Shown in pieces: positions 10,268 through 21,560 of a DNA stretch of 64,000 nt. The DNA is from Elymus sibiricus (Eukaryota > Streptophyta > Magnoliopsida > Poales > Poaceae). The translations under genes were made by a program, and so were the position numbers. The stretch spans positions 66,543,086 through 66,607,085 of the forward strand of contig CM077668.1 of the NCBI GenBank assembly GCA_039707655.1, written 5' to 3'. The notes below the pieces were generated by a model that saw nothing but the letters and a program-made list of their open reading frames with translations, did no database searches and was not told where the DNA came from. Numbering within the stretch: position 1 is the stretch's first letter; each line of letters opens with the position of its first letter.

Positions 10268-13200
10268 TGTAACATCCCAAAAATTGGGTTATCAATTTTT
10301 GTGCTGTTTTTTCCTTCCAAGCCTTCTTTTTCAAAATCTTTCTCCGAAGTTTGCTGGATGATCAGATGAATCCAGGCAATTTTCAAACTTTCAGAACCTT
10401 GCCCATGCATTTGATGCCGGTCGAGACCTACCTGCATCAGCCTAACCCTCATCAGAACCCTAATTCCAATATTGGGAATTTTAACTCTGCCTTTGTGGTT
10501 ACAAATGAACCATCATTTTTCTTTGCTCTGCTGATCCTCCAAAAATTCCCAGAGATCTTCCTACCTTTATAAACCCTGGATATGCAAAAATATTGCCAAG
10601 TCATATGCAATATTTTTCATCTAGGGTTAATTTCTTTTCCTGCCTTTCTGAGAAATTAAATCCAGAAGGATAGTTAGACATCTCTAAAATTCATGAAAAT
10701 TTGTGGAGATGATCTTTGTGACTATCCCAAGCTCTGGTAAAAATATTGGCCAAATTTAAATAAGGAAAATTCCCTTTTTCCTTGACAAGGTCAATATTGC
10801 CTCTCTGCCACTTTCCAAAGGAACTACCATTTTAGTAGCCAGAAAAATTCCCAAATAAATTGTGGAGCTTCTCCTGGAGATATCTTCACCATTTCCACCC
10901 AAACCCATGTCCCATAGTTCAAAAATTGAGCACATGACCCAATGCAAGTTTCTGCCTTGTCTGAAACTTTGTGAAGGAAGTACTTTATTCCTTGATCCAA
11001 TTGAGCTGAAATTTTGCAGGGTAGTGCATATTGATATATCACTACTGCAAACCAAAAATTGGCTCAATTCATCTATCCAATATTTTTTTATGATTTTCTC
11101 AAGTTTCTATTCAGATTTCACCGGTGTGAAGGAAAGTGCTATTTATATTTTCTGGATTGCCCTCAAACTTTTTGAGAACTCTTTCACATCCAAATTATTG
11201 CCTCATGACAAAATTCAGCTCTATTTTCCTAGCCAATTTTCCTCAGCAAAATCCCAAACTTTCTATCCAGTGGGAAGCATTGTGAAGGAAGTACCATTTT
11301 TATTTGCCCAAATGGTATGAAACTTTTACAGTGCCTTCATATGCTCATATAATTGGTCTCCACCAAATTTGGGCCATTTCCATTTAGCCATTTCTCCCCA
11401 GCACCCTCATTTACATTTCTGGTCAGCTGGACACTTTGTAAAGGAAGTACCAGCTAGCCCCCTCTTTATGACCTGAGATTTTAGCACAATAGTCACCTTA
11501 GTAGATGATCAGCCTCACCCAAATCCCAGGCCTAATGGAGCTATGCACTGCCTAATCTGTTCATCAAACACCTTCATCCTGATTAAGGTCTTTGCACCGT
11601 GCAGTCACATCGTGGGCCATGGGTATCGTTCCTTTGCGCCGAGCAGCTTCTGGGGGACTGATCTACTCGCCAGACATGCTTGAGGTGGCCAGTGCGCGTG
11701 GGAGCACTGTGCTCACGCGGTGACCACGCGTTGGGCGCGCGCATGAGCTGCAGTGGGCGTGCACAGCGCTCTGGACCCCTCTGGGGAGGTCCACACGGCC
11801 GCCCAGCGAGCCACGGCGTGCCACGCACTCGCCCGTGTCGCCTGTGCCCCTATTCCCCTCGTCCCGTAGCCGTTGGCCGCGCTCGCCGGCGCCGCGTCCG
11901 TCGCCGGAATGGCGCCACGTACTGCACCGCGTCGCCACAGTCCCTCCCCTTCTCGAGCCTTCCCCTGGCTATTTTTAGGCGTGCCCTGATCTCCTCCAGC
12001 CGCCCACAGCCTCTCCCCTAGCCTCGGACCACCTATTCCTCCCCATGGCCGAGAACCCCGCCGGCGACCTTCTCGGCCAACTCCGGCCAGTAGCCCTCCC
12101 CCTCCCTCCTTTCTTCGCCCTGGAGTCCCCCTGGAGCTGCAGCGCCGCCGCCGCCCTCCATATTCTCCGGGAAGCCCCGCCGGCGCCGCCCTGCCCCTGT
12201 TGCATCTCGGCCATGGCGCCCGAGCAGCGGCCCCGGAGCTGTGGGCAGTCTCAACCGGTCCCGCGGCCACCTCCGAGCGCGGCGAGGAGCGCCCGACCTC
12301 CTCGGCTCGCCGGCCAGCCCTCCCGCTTCGCCGGACGCCGCCTGCGCCGACGGCCGAGCCCGTCCTCTGCTTCCAGTCGCGGTGGAGAAGAAAGGTAGTG
12401 AGGAGGAGAGAGAGTAGGCGTGGGCCCCGCCTGTAAGTGGCACGGGTCGGGCCCAGCCACTGTAAGTGGAAACGGCTTCTGCTTGAATACACTTTCGTTT
12501 TGCTAAGGCATATTCTGCCGCGGCTATTCAGTAGAATGCGCTTTCCCTGCGTGGAAGCGCATTCTGTAAAATACGTTTTCAGCCCAGCCGCCGCCGAAAC
12601 CAGTATTTTGCGGACGTTCGCCCGTTAAGGCCAGAAACAGACAGATTTTTGTCTGTTTTCGGTCTAACGAATGAACGGGCATAACTTGGCCACCATAACT
12701 CCGATTGAGGTAATTCCAAAGCACACACGCTCAGTGCGTTGAGCCCGTTCCGATGGTGCTATTTTCATAAAGTTGTCACATAGTGAAAATACCCTCTGTG
12801 CCCATCCTCGAATCCAGGCCTTTCCCGAGAGCACCGGTTCCGGTGACTTGTTTCTAGTGGATCGTCGCACTTTCACCCGGTGTCTTCGTCCACCCCGAGG
12901 CAAGCCAACCTCTTATCATGAGCACCGGACTTGCATGTGGACTTTGCTTGAAACTTGTGCGTGTGTAGCTGCAGTATTTCCATATGATGTTTCTGTCTGC
13001 AAATGTGATATATGTATTGCTTGCCATGTCATGCTATAACCAGATTTCATACTAGCTTTTGCCATGCTAGCAATAATGTTTTATTGATAATATCATGTTA
13101 ATACTTTGCCTATATCTCGTACCAAGTTTGTTAATGCTATTGTGATCCGGTTATATTAGTATCATGCTACTGCCATGTTTCATATGTCATATATGCTCTG

Positions 13201-14602
13201 CACTTCATAAGTTTGGTAAACATGTTTATTAATGCATTCATGATATTCATGCTTATAATCTTGATGACATGATAAAATGATGGAGATGAAAAGAACATGT
13301 GTTAATAACAACAATCACCTCCATCGGCTAGATCGTGTCATAGTGCCACCGAATCGAGCTCACCAGTGCAGCCACACTTGCCTTATGGGGGGCCCTAATT
13401 CGGTCTATTGTCATGCCTCTCGCCGGTGCCTCCAACTAGGGAAGGTTATGTGCGCGCGCTACCCTGGCCCGGTGGGCGGCCATCAGCCTTGAGTGCCCAA
13501 GTTGTTTGCGCGCGGTTGTCCCCGTTTGGGACGGGTTGTTTTGTTTGGCCACGATGGTGGCAGCCACACAGGTGGCGGATGTCACGAGTTGACATCAGGG
13601 GCAACCCAGGACATAGCCCAAAGGGGAGTTTGTCGGAGCGGCCGGGAGAGTGTCATGCAATAGATTGGTTTTGTCGGAATGTCGTTGGTCCACCCGAATG
13701 GGAACACAAGGCCATGAGTTCCGTGGTGTGGATACAGTGTACTAACCTCTGCAGAGTGTATAATCTATCGATAGCCGCGTCCTCAGTCATGGACATAGTT
13801 CGTACTAGGTCACACTATCTGGTCTGTGTCGTTATGGAGGATAAACCTGATATAATAAACTTGTTAAAGAATGTGCTATAAAGTAAATGTGGTGACTTGG
13901 ACTATGAGATAGTCGCAAGAAGTCACGGAGTTGTTTCGGACATGATCATGGAATGAGATCTTGGTGAGTCATGAACAACATATTGCTTTAACTCGCCACG
14001 GGAGGTAATGGTAATTTACTTTCCAGCGTAGCAGCATGCATGTCTTGTAGGATATAACTATGCCATGCCATGATATGCCATGATATGCCATGATATGCTA
14101 TGATACGCCATGATATGCCATGATATGTTGTGATATGGTGTGATATAGATGTACTGGATCCATGTTACTTGTTAGTATCATGCCATGCTTATCTTTTGCC
14201 ATGAGATAAATTCGTGTATGAGCATAGGACTTGCTTTGTCATCTGCTTGTTTGGATGCTATGTATTTGGTTGTCTTGCGAGTACATTCAAAGTACTCACC
14301 TGGCCTTGCACGTGGCCAGATTGCAGGAGAAGACTTGTCGTGCTAGACCGTAACCTCGCCAGTCCTGTGAGTTGTGGAGTCCAGCCAGAGACGACGTGCC
14401 GCTAAACCAAGACTTCCGCCGCCATTTAGATAGCCTTAGAGCTATGCAGACCCTTGTATTCATCCACGATGTAATACTCCATTTCATGTAAATGAAATAT
14501 ATGTTGTGCTTGGCATGCTGTACCATGGACCTGTCGTGCGTCAGGTGTTATCCTGGGCTGACGTGCGAAGGCCCCCTGCTCCGTGCGGATCGGGGTGCCA
14601 CA
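10268..14602 (+). repeat. 3' LTR of the Tekay-derived LARD
   Basis: It is the direct repeat of 3111-7371 and starts TGTAACATCC right after the polypurine tract. It ends 'ggggtgccaca' and is followed by the target duplication GCAGG. It keeps a GC-rich 53-bp stretch (12307-12359) and two 10-bp units that the 5' LTR lacks. Confidence 0.9.
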
Positions 14603-14607
14603 GCAGG

Positions 14608-14668
14608 TTTACCCAGAGATGAAGTTAAGAAGAAGGTTTTCCCTTTATCTTTGTAGGGAAAGGCATTG
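14608..14668 (+). pseudogene. Athila-1 gag, 61-bp middle piece
   Basis: This is the remnant between the two Tekay-type insertions. It corresponds to 41014-41077 of the Athila-2 gag (the 'VFPLSLGGKAL' region). 'ctttgtagggaaagg' shows a stop codon where Athila-2 has 'ctttggggggaaagg'. It ends at the ACATG target duplication (14669-14673). Confidence 0.85.
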
Positions 14669-16106
14669 ACATGTGTAACATCCCTATGTAATAGCTACAG
14701 TAATCCCCCCTGATAATGCCAAGTCAGCATGATTAACTAGCCTTGATCATCATTTGCATCATATGTCATTTCAATTCCCAATTCAAATTGTCATTCAAAT
14801 TTAAAGTGAAAAATAAAAGTTGTCCAAATTTGAAATAAAAATGTTCTTTAAATAGAAAATAAATCATAACTAAATATGTTCAGGAAAACAACATCACTAA
14901 AAATGCCTAAGTGACTCTAACAACCTAAAACAGTAGCAATCAGCAACATTTTACTACCATTTTATTTAATAGAATTACAAATGAAATTATATTTTGCCCA
15001 AACCAATTTCTGGAGGTAGAGCATATTGCACTGTAATATTTGAACCAAGTCACACAATTTATAAAACTCATTTTGTGGCCTAGCAATTACAAAACAGAAA
15101 CTAAAACAGAAATTAGAAAATAGAAAAGAAAAACGGTTAGGGGCCACTGGCGCACTGGGCCGTGAATGCACAGTGTCTGGCGGCCTAGCCCAGCCCAGCC
15201 ATCTTCCTCCTTCGCGCGCTGTCGCGCGCACCCGCCGACACGGCGATGGCCGTCGCGCTGTCGGCCATCGGGCGGTTCCCCGGTGCCGATAAGGCCTGCC
15301 CCGAGCCGCTTTCGTCCTCCCCCGTAACCCTAGCGCCCACTTCCTCCTCTCCCGCTCGCTCTCTTCTTCCCCGCGACAAGCTCGCCGCCGTCGCCATAGC
15401 TGAGCTCATTGCCGTGGCTACCGTCGTCCTCACCGCCTGAGACCGAGCCCAATCGCTCCGCCTCCCTCCTCTGCTTCGTCTCCGACAGCGGGACCGAGCT
15501 CTACGCCAACACAACGCCGGGATCGAGCCCCTCTTCGTTTTCGGTCACCGGAGCTCCTCCGCCGACTGCCGTCGCCCTGCTGCTACTAATCCCCCGCCGG
15601 GCCTACGTGTGCCCTCCCGGTGAGCTTCCCCTCCTTTCCCCTCTCTCTGCGCTGCTCCTCGCCGCCCGTAGCCGCCGTTGCCGTCGCCGCCCGAGACGGG
15701 CTCCGCCGCGGAGCTCGCCGCCGTCGTTCCGGCCGTTGTCATGCTCACCCGACTGCGCCACCGTCCTCTAGACCGCGCTAGGAGCCCGTAGAGCCTAAAC
15801 CCATGGCTCGCCGTGCCCCACGGCGGCTACACCGAGCTCGCCCGAAACACCTCGCCGCCGGCGAGCTCGTAGCGCTAGGCTCCGGCCGAGTTAGCTCACG
15901 AAACCACCCCAAACGGACTCGCCTTGCTCCTCGCGTTCGAAGGCCACCTCGCGCGCACGGAATGGTGTCCGGAGCGCGATTTCCGGCCACGTCTGAGGCC
16001 GCGCCGCCGCGGATTTGGTCGCCAGCCCGATTCCGGCGACTTCTCCGGCGACACTGAGTTGGCCTGACCACCGGGGCCCGCCTGAGCCACTGACGGGTGG
16101 ACCCAG

Positions 16107-16127
16107 TTGACTCGTTGACTGGGTCAA
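16107..16127 (+). promoter_or_regulatory. Cluster of three W-box cores in the Tekay LTR
   Basis: TTGACT (16107-16112), TTGACT (16115-16120) and GGTCAA (16122-16127, TTGACC on the minus strand) lie within 21 bp. W-boxes bind plant WRKY factors. In the 3' LTR the third site's flank differs by one base. Use by the element is inferred. Confidence 0.4.
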
Positions 16128-16367
16128 CCCACTGACATGTGGGGCCCAGTCGATTAAACGATTTAAAATAAAACTAAAATGTTAATAAATCGGTTAATTA
16201 GTTAATTAGTTAATTAAAATGCTAATTACCCACTGACCAGTAGGCCCCACTCTTAATTAATCCTAATTAGTTTAAAATAAACCTAATTAGCCTACTGTGA
16301 GGCTGACCAGTGGGTCCCACTGGACCCACAGGTCAGATTTGACCCTGGTCAGCCGCTGGTTGACCGC

Positions 16368-16397
16368 TGACGTCAGCATTACATCATGCTGACGTCA
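16368..16397 (+). promoter_or_regulatory. Inverted pair of TGACGTCA (bZIP/TGA-type) sites
   Basis: TGACGTCAGCAT (16368-16379) and ATGCTGACGTCA (16386-16397) are perfect 12-bp inverted arms around a 6-bp loop, and each arm contains the palindromic bZIP site TGACGTCA. The same structure is intact in the 3' LTR at 23255-23284. Confidence 0.55.
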
Positions 16398-17168
16398 CCC
16401 CCACACTGTTTCGGATAATGTCAATTTAATTAATTAAATAATTCCAGAAAATGTTTAAAACTTTAGAAAATCATATCTTTTAAACCGTAACTCGGATTAA
16501 AATAATTTATATAGGTAAAACGATCAGAAAAATATGAAGATTCCGAATATCCTACCCAAATACCTGTCATACCCCTCTAACATACCGAACATGGAACTTT
16601 TTGACTGATTTCGATAAATGAATAGTGCTCAACTTTAATAAAATAAATCCAAATAATTTCCTAATTTAACTAAAACAATTAGTTAGGCATTGTATCACCT
16701 CTGAATATCATTTAGGCATGTCTTGCATAGTGTTTGCGTTTGTTGCCGTGGATTTATTGTTTCTTCCCCCCCCTTCTTTCCGATAGCCTCCGAGATCGAC
16801 GCTGCCCAGGAGACCTACTACACCGCTGACGACCCCGCCTTTGCCGCAGAGCAACCAGGCAAGCAAAACCCCCTTGAGCATGCCTATATCACCTATTCTT
16901 CCTTCCCCTTGCTTGCATTAGATTTTGCTACTGCATTTGTTTGATCCTATTCTGATGCATAGCCTATTTTTGTAAACTGCTATTGATACCTTACCTGTTA
17001 TCCTAAATGCTTAGTATAGGTCGGATGAATACCATCTGTGGCCCTCCCCTTTGATTTAGTTGCCCGCTTAGTTATTAATGCCCCGATCGATGTGATCGAC
17101 GGGCTGAGTCCAGCACAGCACCGCACACCCCCTAAGTTGTTCGACTCTACAGAGTTATCCTCGAGTGA

Positions 17169-17372
17169 CGAGGGTGATACCTCTTAACTCACTCCCGATG
17201 ATGCCTTTGTAGCACAGCTAGTCGGACGTGGATTACCGAGGGTGATTCCTCTTCCTCCACCTCCGATAAGACTTCTGTCGTGCAACCCCGCAAGTGTGGA
17301 CCATCGAGGGTGATTCCTCCTGGTTCTACTTAACGGATACATCGAGTAGGACTCCATCGAGGGTGATTCCTC
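17169..17372 (+). repeat. Tandem array of about 68 bp in the Tekay LTR
   Basis: The core cgagggtgattcctc occurs at 17169 (with one change), 17237, 17305 and 17358, with spacing 68, 68 and 53 bp. The array recurs in the 3' LTR at about 24057-24260. Confidence 0.7.
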
Positions 17373-18895
17373 GGATTCCCTCTTGATGATATGAACACAC
17401 GGTTACTTGACCTTACTACAGATAATGGGTAAAGTCGGGTAGGCCCCGAGGGGTACCCGCGAGAGGGGTAAAGTCGGGTTGACCATGAAGGTACCCGCGA
17501 GAGAGTCCTGTGGCGGCTGGCTGTTAGCGGTACCACCCAGGATGTGGGGGGTAGCTCGGAACTTGTCCCGACAGCCGACACGGAACTTACACTAGTCGGA
17601 GTGACAGGGCAGGCTTAGACTACCTAGGTGAGAGGTGGGCCTGGTCCCTGTTCGTGGTCCGCGAGATACCTAGTCGGAACGGCCGAAGCACTGGTCGTCT
17701 CCGCGAGCTCCTAATAATACGCTTAACGGATTTGGGTATTGATCTGAGTGGGTCGTCGTGCCCTATACGCACTACCACCACGTGGGATAATGGGTATGGG
17801 CCCCTCTACGTCGTATGTATCAGCCGAAAGCTCTGTCAGACGTCCAGTTCAGCATTGCGGCACGTTCGGTCAGGTACCATCCAGGACAGAGGTGGTGCTT
17901 GGTTCCGTTCACCCACGCAACGACCCGGAGTGCACAGGGCGATGGCCCAAGACCCCTGAGCACTTAGGATGTAGACCGGCGGGGACCTCTCTGCTTAGCC
18001 TAGGTAGGACTGCGTCGTGTCGATCGGCCGAGGCCGGACATGACCCGATAAAAGTGTGTCCGGCCAGAGTTAATCGAGCGTGTTGGGTAACAGTAGTGCA
18101 CCCCTGCAGGGAAGATTATCTATTCGAATAGCCGTGTCCACGGTAACAAGACGCTCAGTGTTGTATCTGGATCTACTACTACTTGAACTGGATACTTGTA
18201 ATTAATTGGAAGCTCTGGGATCGCTTTCTCGCAGGGAGTCGAGGAAGGATCTCTGGGCTTTGCATCAACATGCTTGTTAATTAATAATATGCTAATCTGC
18301 ACTCTTCTAATGCTGCAAGACTCTGAAGATGCTAGTCTTCGATAGGCTAGGTCTTTCTCTCTATTCTGGCTTTGCTGCTATACAGTCCACAAATACAGCC
18401 TTTTCACTTGATACCAATGCATAATTAGTATAGTTCTGATGTCAGTCTTGCGAGTACTTTGGATGAGTACTCACGGTTGCTTTGCTACTTCTTTTCCCCA
18501 TACCCGATTGCTGCGACCAGACGATGGAGTCTAGGAGCAGAAGATCCCCGGAGGAGCCTGCTATGACGTGGAGATCCCCGACGACCAGGAGTAGTTAGGA
18601 GGCTCCCAGGCAGGAGGCCTGCGCCTTTTCGATTGTTGTTGTTTTTCTCCCACCTTCTTAAGGCCTATCTGTTTTACTTTTATATCTGTACTCAGATATC
18701 TGACGCTTTCGCTGTTGTTTGTTTGGCATCGAGCTTATGTATTCGAGCCCTCGAGGCCCCTGGCTTGTAATATAAAGCTTGTATTATTTTATTTTGTGTC
18801 TAGAGTTGTGTTGTGATATCTTCAAGTGGGTCCCTAGGCTTGATCGTGTGCATGTGCGTGTATGATTAGTGCACGATTAAGTCGGGGGCGTCACA

Positions 18896-19356
18896 AGTTG
18901 GTATCAGAGCCGACTGCCTGTAGGAAGCCCCTTTCCAACTCCTTGGCCGAAGTTGAGTCTAGTCGTCGAAAAACTATTTTACTAACATGGCTGTGTGGCT
19001 TACGGGCCCACGTCGCCAACTGGGTGGTATTAGGATCTTTTATTCCTCTTCTATACTCTGGGACTCTGAATTCTCTTCCTTTCGGGTTAAATGAATTTTA
19101 CTAACGCCGACACTAGGATCTCGTAATCACGTCCACCCGGAGAGCTGGATTATCTGTACTTATTCCTTCACATTGATCTGATTAGTCTGATAATCACATT
19201 TTCTTTTCCATTGGTTTGTTTAACCTTTCTCTCCATGTTATATTATACTTCTCACACTGTCATTTGACACTTTTGTTAAACAGCTATGCCATCCTTGGAA
19301 ATCACATATAGATGTTATCATCGACAACATCCTTGACTTCCTACCACTGCATTGCC
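18896..19356 (+). other. Tekay PBS and leader
   Basis: TGGTATCAGAGC at 18899-18910 is the tRNA-Met type primer site. The following 450 bp are AT-rich and non-coding. The leader runs straight into pol without any gag or protease, so the large deletion ends at about 19357. Confidence 0.8.
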
Positions 19357-21525
19357 ATTAACCCCGAGCGAGTTCAGGCTATTCTTGACTGGACTCCCCC
19401 GAAGAATGTTAAGCAAGTCAGAAGTTTTCTCGGTCTCGCTAGTTATTGCCGCCGATTCGTCGAGAACTTCTCCAAGATTGCCAAACCATTGACTGATCTG
19501 CTCCACAAAGGTGTTAAATTTGAATGGACAGAAAAATGTCAAGAAAGCTTTCAGACGCTTAAAGATAAGCTGACATCTGCCCCAGTGCTAGCACCCCCGG
19601 ATTCCCAAAAGGACTTCGTGATTTACTGTGATGCATCTCGTCAAGGATTAGGTTGTGTCCTAATGCAAGAGCGCAAGGTAATTGCTTATGGCTCTCGCCA
19701 ATTGCGTCCTCATGAGGAAAACTATCCAGTACATGATCTCGAGCTTGCTGCAGTTATTTATGCTCTGAAACTGTGGCGACATTACCTCCTTGGTAATCGT
19801 TGCGAGATATACACGGATCACCAAAGTTTGAAGTATCTGTATACTCAGCCAGACTTGAACCTCCGACAACAAAGATGGCTCGAGACAATAGCCGATTATG
19901 ACATGAATATTTCCTATACCCCTGGCAAGGCTAATGTAATGGCCGATGCTTTGAGTCGTAAGGCTTATTGCAACAACCTCATGGTTCAGGAAGCGCAACC
20001 TATGCTTTATGAAGAGCTTCGCAAGTTGAACCTCCATATTGTTCCTCAGGGTCATCTCAATACCCTGGTTGTTGAATCAAATCTCGAGCATATGATCAGA
20101 AGTATGCAGAAGTATGACTCCAAAGTCCACAAGATTAAACGACATCTTGGAGAAGGAAAGTATTCAGACTTCCACCTAGATGACCAAGACGGTTTGTTCT
20201 TCAATGGTCGTTTAGTGGTCCCCACAACTCACAACCAGGATATGAGGAAGGACGTTATGAAAGAAGCACATGAAACGGCTCTCTCAATTCACCCTGGTAG
20301 CACAAAGATGTACCAAGACATTCATCAGAGATTCTGGTGGCCTGGTATGAAACAGGACATCGCTCGTTATGTTGCTGAGTGTGACGTTTGCCGTCGCATC
20401 AAGGCTGAACATCAAAGGCCTGCTGGTACTCTGCAACCCCTTGAAATACCTGAATGGAAATGGGACAAGGTTCAAATGGACTTCATTACTGGTTTTCCCA
20501 GATCACAGAAGGGTCATGATGCTATCTTTGTCGTCATCGACCGATTCTCAAAGGTGGCTCACTTTCTTCCAGTCAAGGAGACTATCACTGCTAGTTAGTT
20601 AGCGGACTTGTATGTTTCCAGAATTGTGTCACTCCACGGTGTTCCGTTGGAGATCAGTTCAGATCGAGGCAGCCTCTTTACTTCCAGATTTTGGAACAGT
20701 TTCCAAGAAGCCATGGGAACTCATCTGTCCTTCAGCACTGCCTTTCACCCTCAGTCTCAGGGTCAAGTCGAACGAGTAAATCAAGTGCTTGAAGATATGC
20801 TTCGAGCTTGTGTCATCTCATTCGGTAAGAAATGGGAGGAATCTCTCCCATATGCCGAATTCTCTTACAACAATAGCTACCAAGCTAGTCTGAAGATGGC
20901 ACCCTTTGAAGTTCTCTATGGACGTAAGTGTCGAACCCCTCTGAATTGGTCAGAAACTGGGGAACGGCCACTTTTCAGACCAGATATTATTCAACAAGCT
21001 GAAGATCAAGTTCGTATTGTTCGCGAACATCTGAAGACTGCTCAGTCTCGTCAGAAGAGCAATTATGACCGTAAACACAAGGTAATGGTCTATCAACCTG
21101 GTGAACAGGCATACCTTCGTGTTACTCCGTTCAAGGGCACTCATCGATTTGGAATCAAGGGCAAGTTAGCTCCTCGCTACATTGGCCCGTTCCGTATTCT
21201 CGCCCGTCGAGGAGAAGTGGCATATCAATTGGAGTTGCCGCCGAACCTTTCTCAGGTGCATGATGTCTTTCATGTATCGCAACTTCGTCGCTGCTTCAAG
21301 GATCCTATCCGAGCGGTGGATCATGAAGTGCTGGAATTGTGAGAAGATCTGTCATATCCAGAGTATCCGATCCGCGTTCTTGATCAAACTGAACGCCGGA
21401 CTCGTCAGAAGTCGATCAAGTTCCTCAAAGTTCAGTGGTCGAATCATTCTGAACATGAAGCCACTTGGGAACGCGAGGATCGTCTTCGCGAAGAATACCC
21501 CTCTTTCTTTCAGTCTTCCTCTTAA
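19357..21525 (+). pseudogene. Truncated Tekay pol: end of RT, RNase H, integrase, chromodomain
   Basis: The frame opens with the RT connection region ('[15 protein letters not shown]'). RNase H follows, with '[10 protein letters not shown]' (about 19624), a glutamate in '[12 protein letters not shown]' and 'YTDHQSL' (about 19810). Integrase has an H-H-C-C finger ending 'CDVCRR' (about 20385) and the catalytic triad in 'QMDFITG', 'SSDRGSLF' and 'GQVERVNQ'. A C-terminal 'VQWSNHSEHEATWERE' (about 21430-21480) resembles the Tekay chromodomain that guides insertion into heterochromatin. Two in-frame stops break it: TAG at 20596-20598 and TGA at 21340-21342. Both are explained by a C-to-T change. 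The frame closes with TAA at 21523-21525. Gag, protease and the RT catalytic part are absent. Confidence 0.9.
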
Positions 21526-21560
21526 TTCTCGGGACGAGAATTTCTTTAGAGGAGGAGAAT
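21524..21560 (+). other. Hairpin and polypurine tract before the Tekay 3' LTR
   Basis: AATTCTCG (21524-21531) and CGAGAATT (21535-21542) form a perfect 8-bp stem. The purine tract agaggaggagaa (21548-21559) and the LTR follow. The LARD at 3111 has the same structure. Confidence 0.75.

Larger units (their letters stand above)
3111..14602 (+). mobile_element. Non-autonomous long-LTR Tekay-derived element (LARD type)
   Basis: The LTRs are 4261 bp (3111-7371) and 4335 bp (10268-14602), begin TGTAACATCC and end GTGCCACA. The 5-bp target duplication GCAGG is perfect (3106-3110 and 14603-14607). The internal domain is only 2896 bp and has a tRNA-Met type PBS, one intact ORF (7746-8516), a PPT-adjacent hairpin and the PPT aaggggggaagg. 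No gag, protease, RT or integrase is visible. Long LTRs plus a non-coding or non-canonical interior fit the LARD class. In the first 1.4 kb I count about 28 LTR differences, so the copy is fairly young. Confidence 0.9.
14674..18895 (+). repeat. 5' LTR of the Tekay chromovirus
   Basis: It is nearly identical to 21561-25783. It has an AT-rich start, a GC-rich block (15170-16080) with spurious frames on both strands, a WRKY-type W-box cluster (16107-16127), a bZIP-type palindrome (16368-16397), a tandem array of about 68 bp (17169-17372), and a duplicated gggtaaagtcgggt / ggtacccgcgagag pair (about 17427-17502). It ends 'gggggcgtcaca'. Confidence 0.92.

Noticed and set aside
15185..16127. GC-rich frames in the Tekay LTR
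   Set aside because: The same frames occur on both strands and in both LTRs, with stops and substitutions that do not favour synonymous sites. This is a composition effect.
17169..17372. CRISPR-like regularly spaced repeats
   Set aside because: Spacers are themselves similar, the context is a plant LTR and no cas-like gene exists. It is an ordinary tandem repeat.
17654..18131. Open frames of 101 and 127 aa in the Tekay LTR
   Set aside because: Overlapping frames in a repetitive LTR region with no domain, and the 3' LTR copies show non-synonymous drift.
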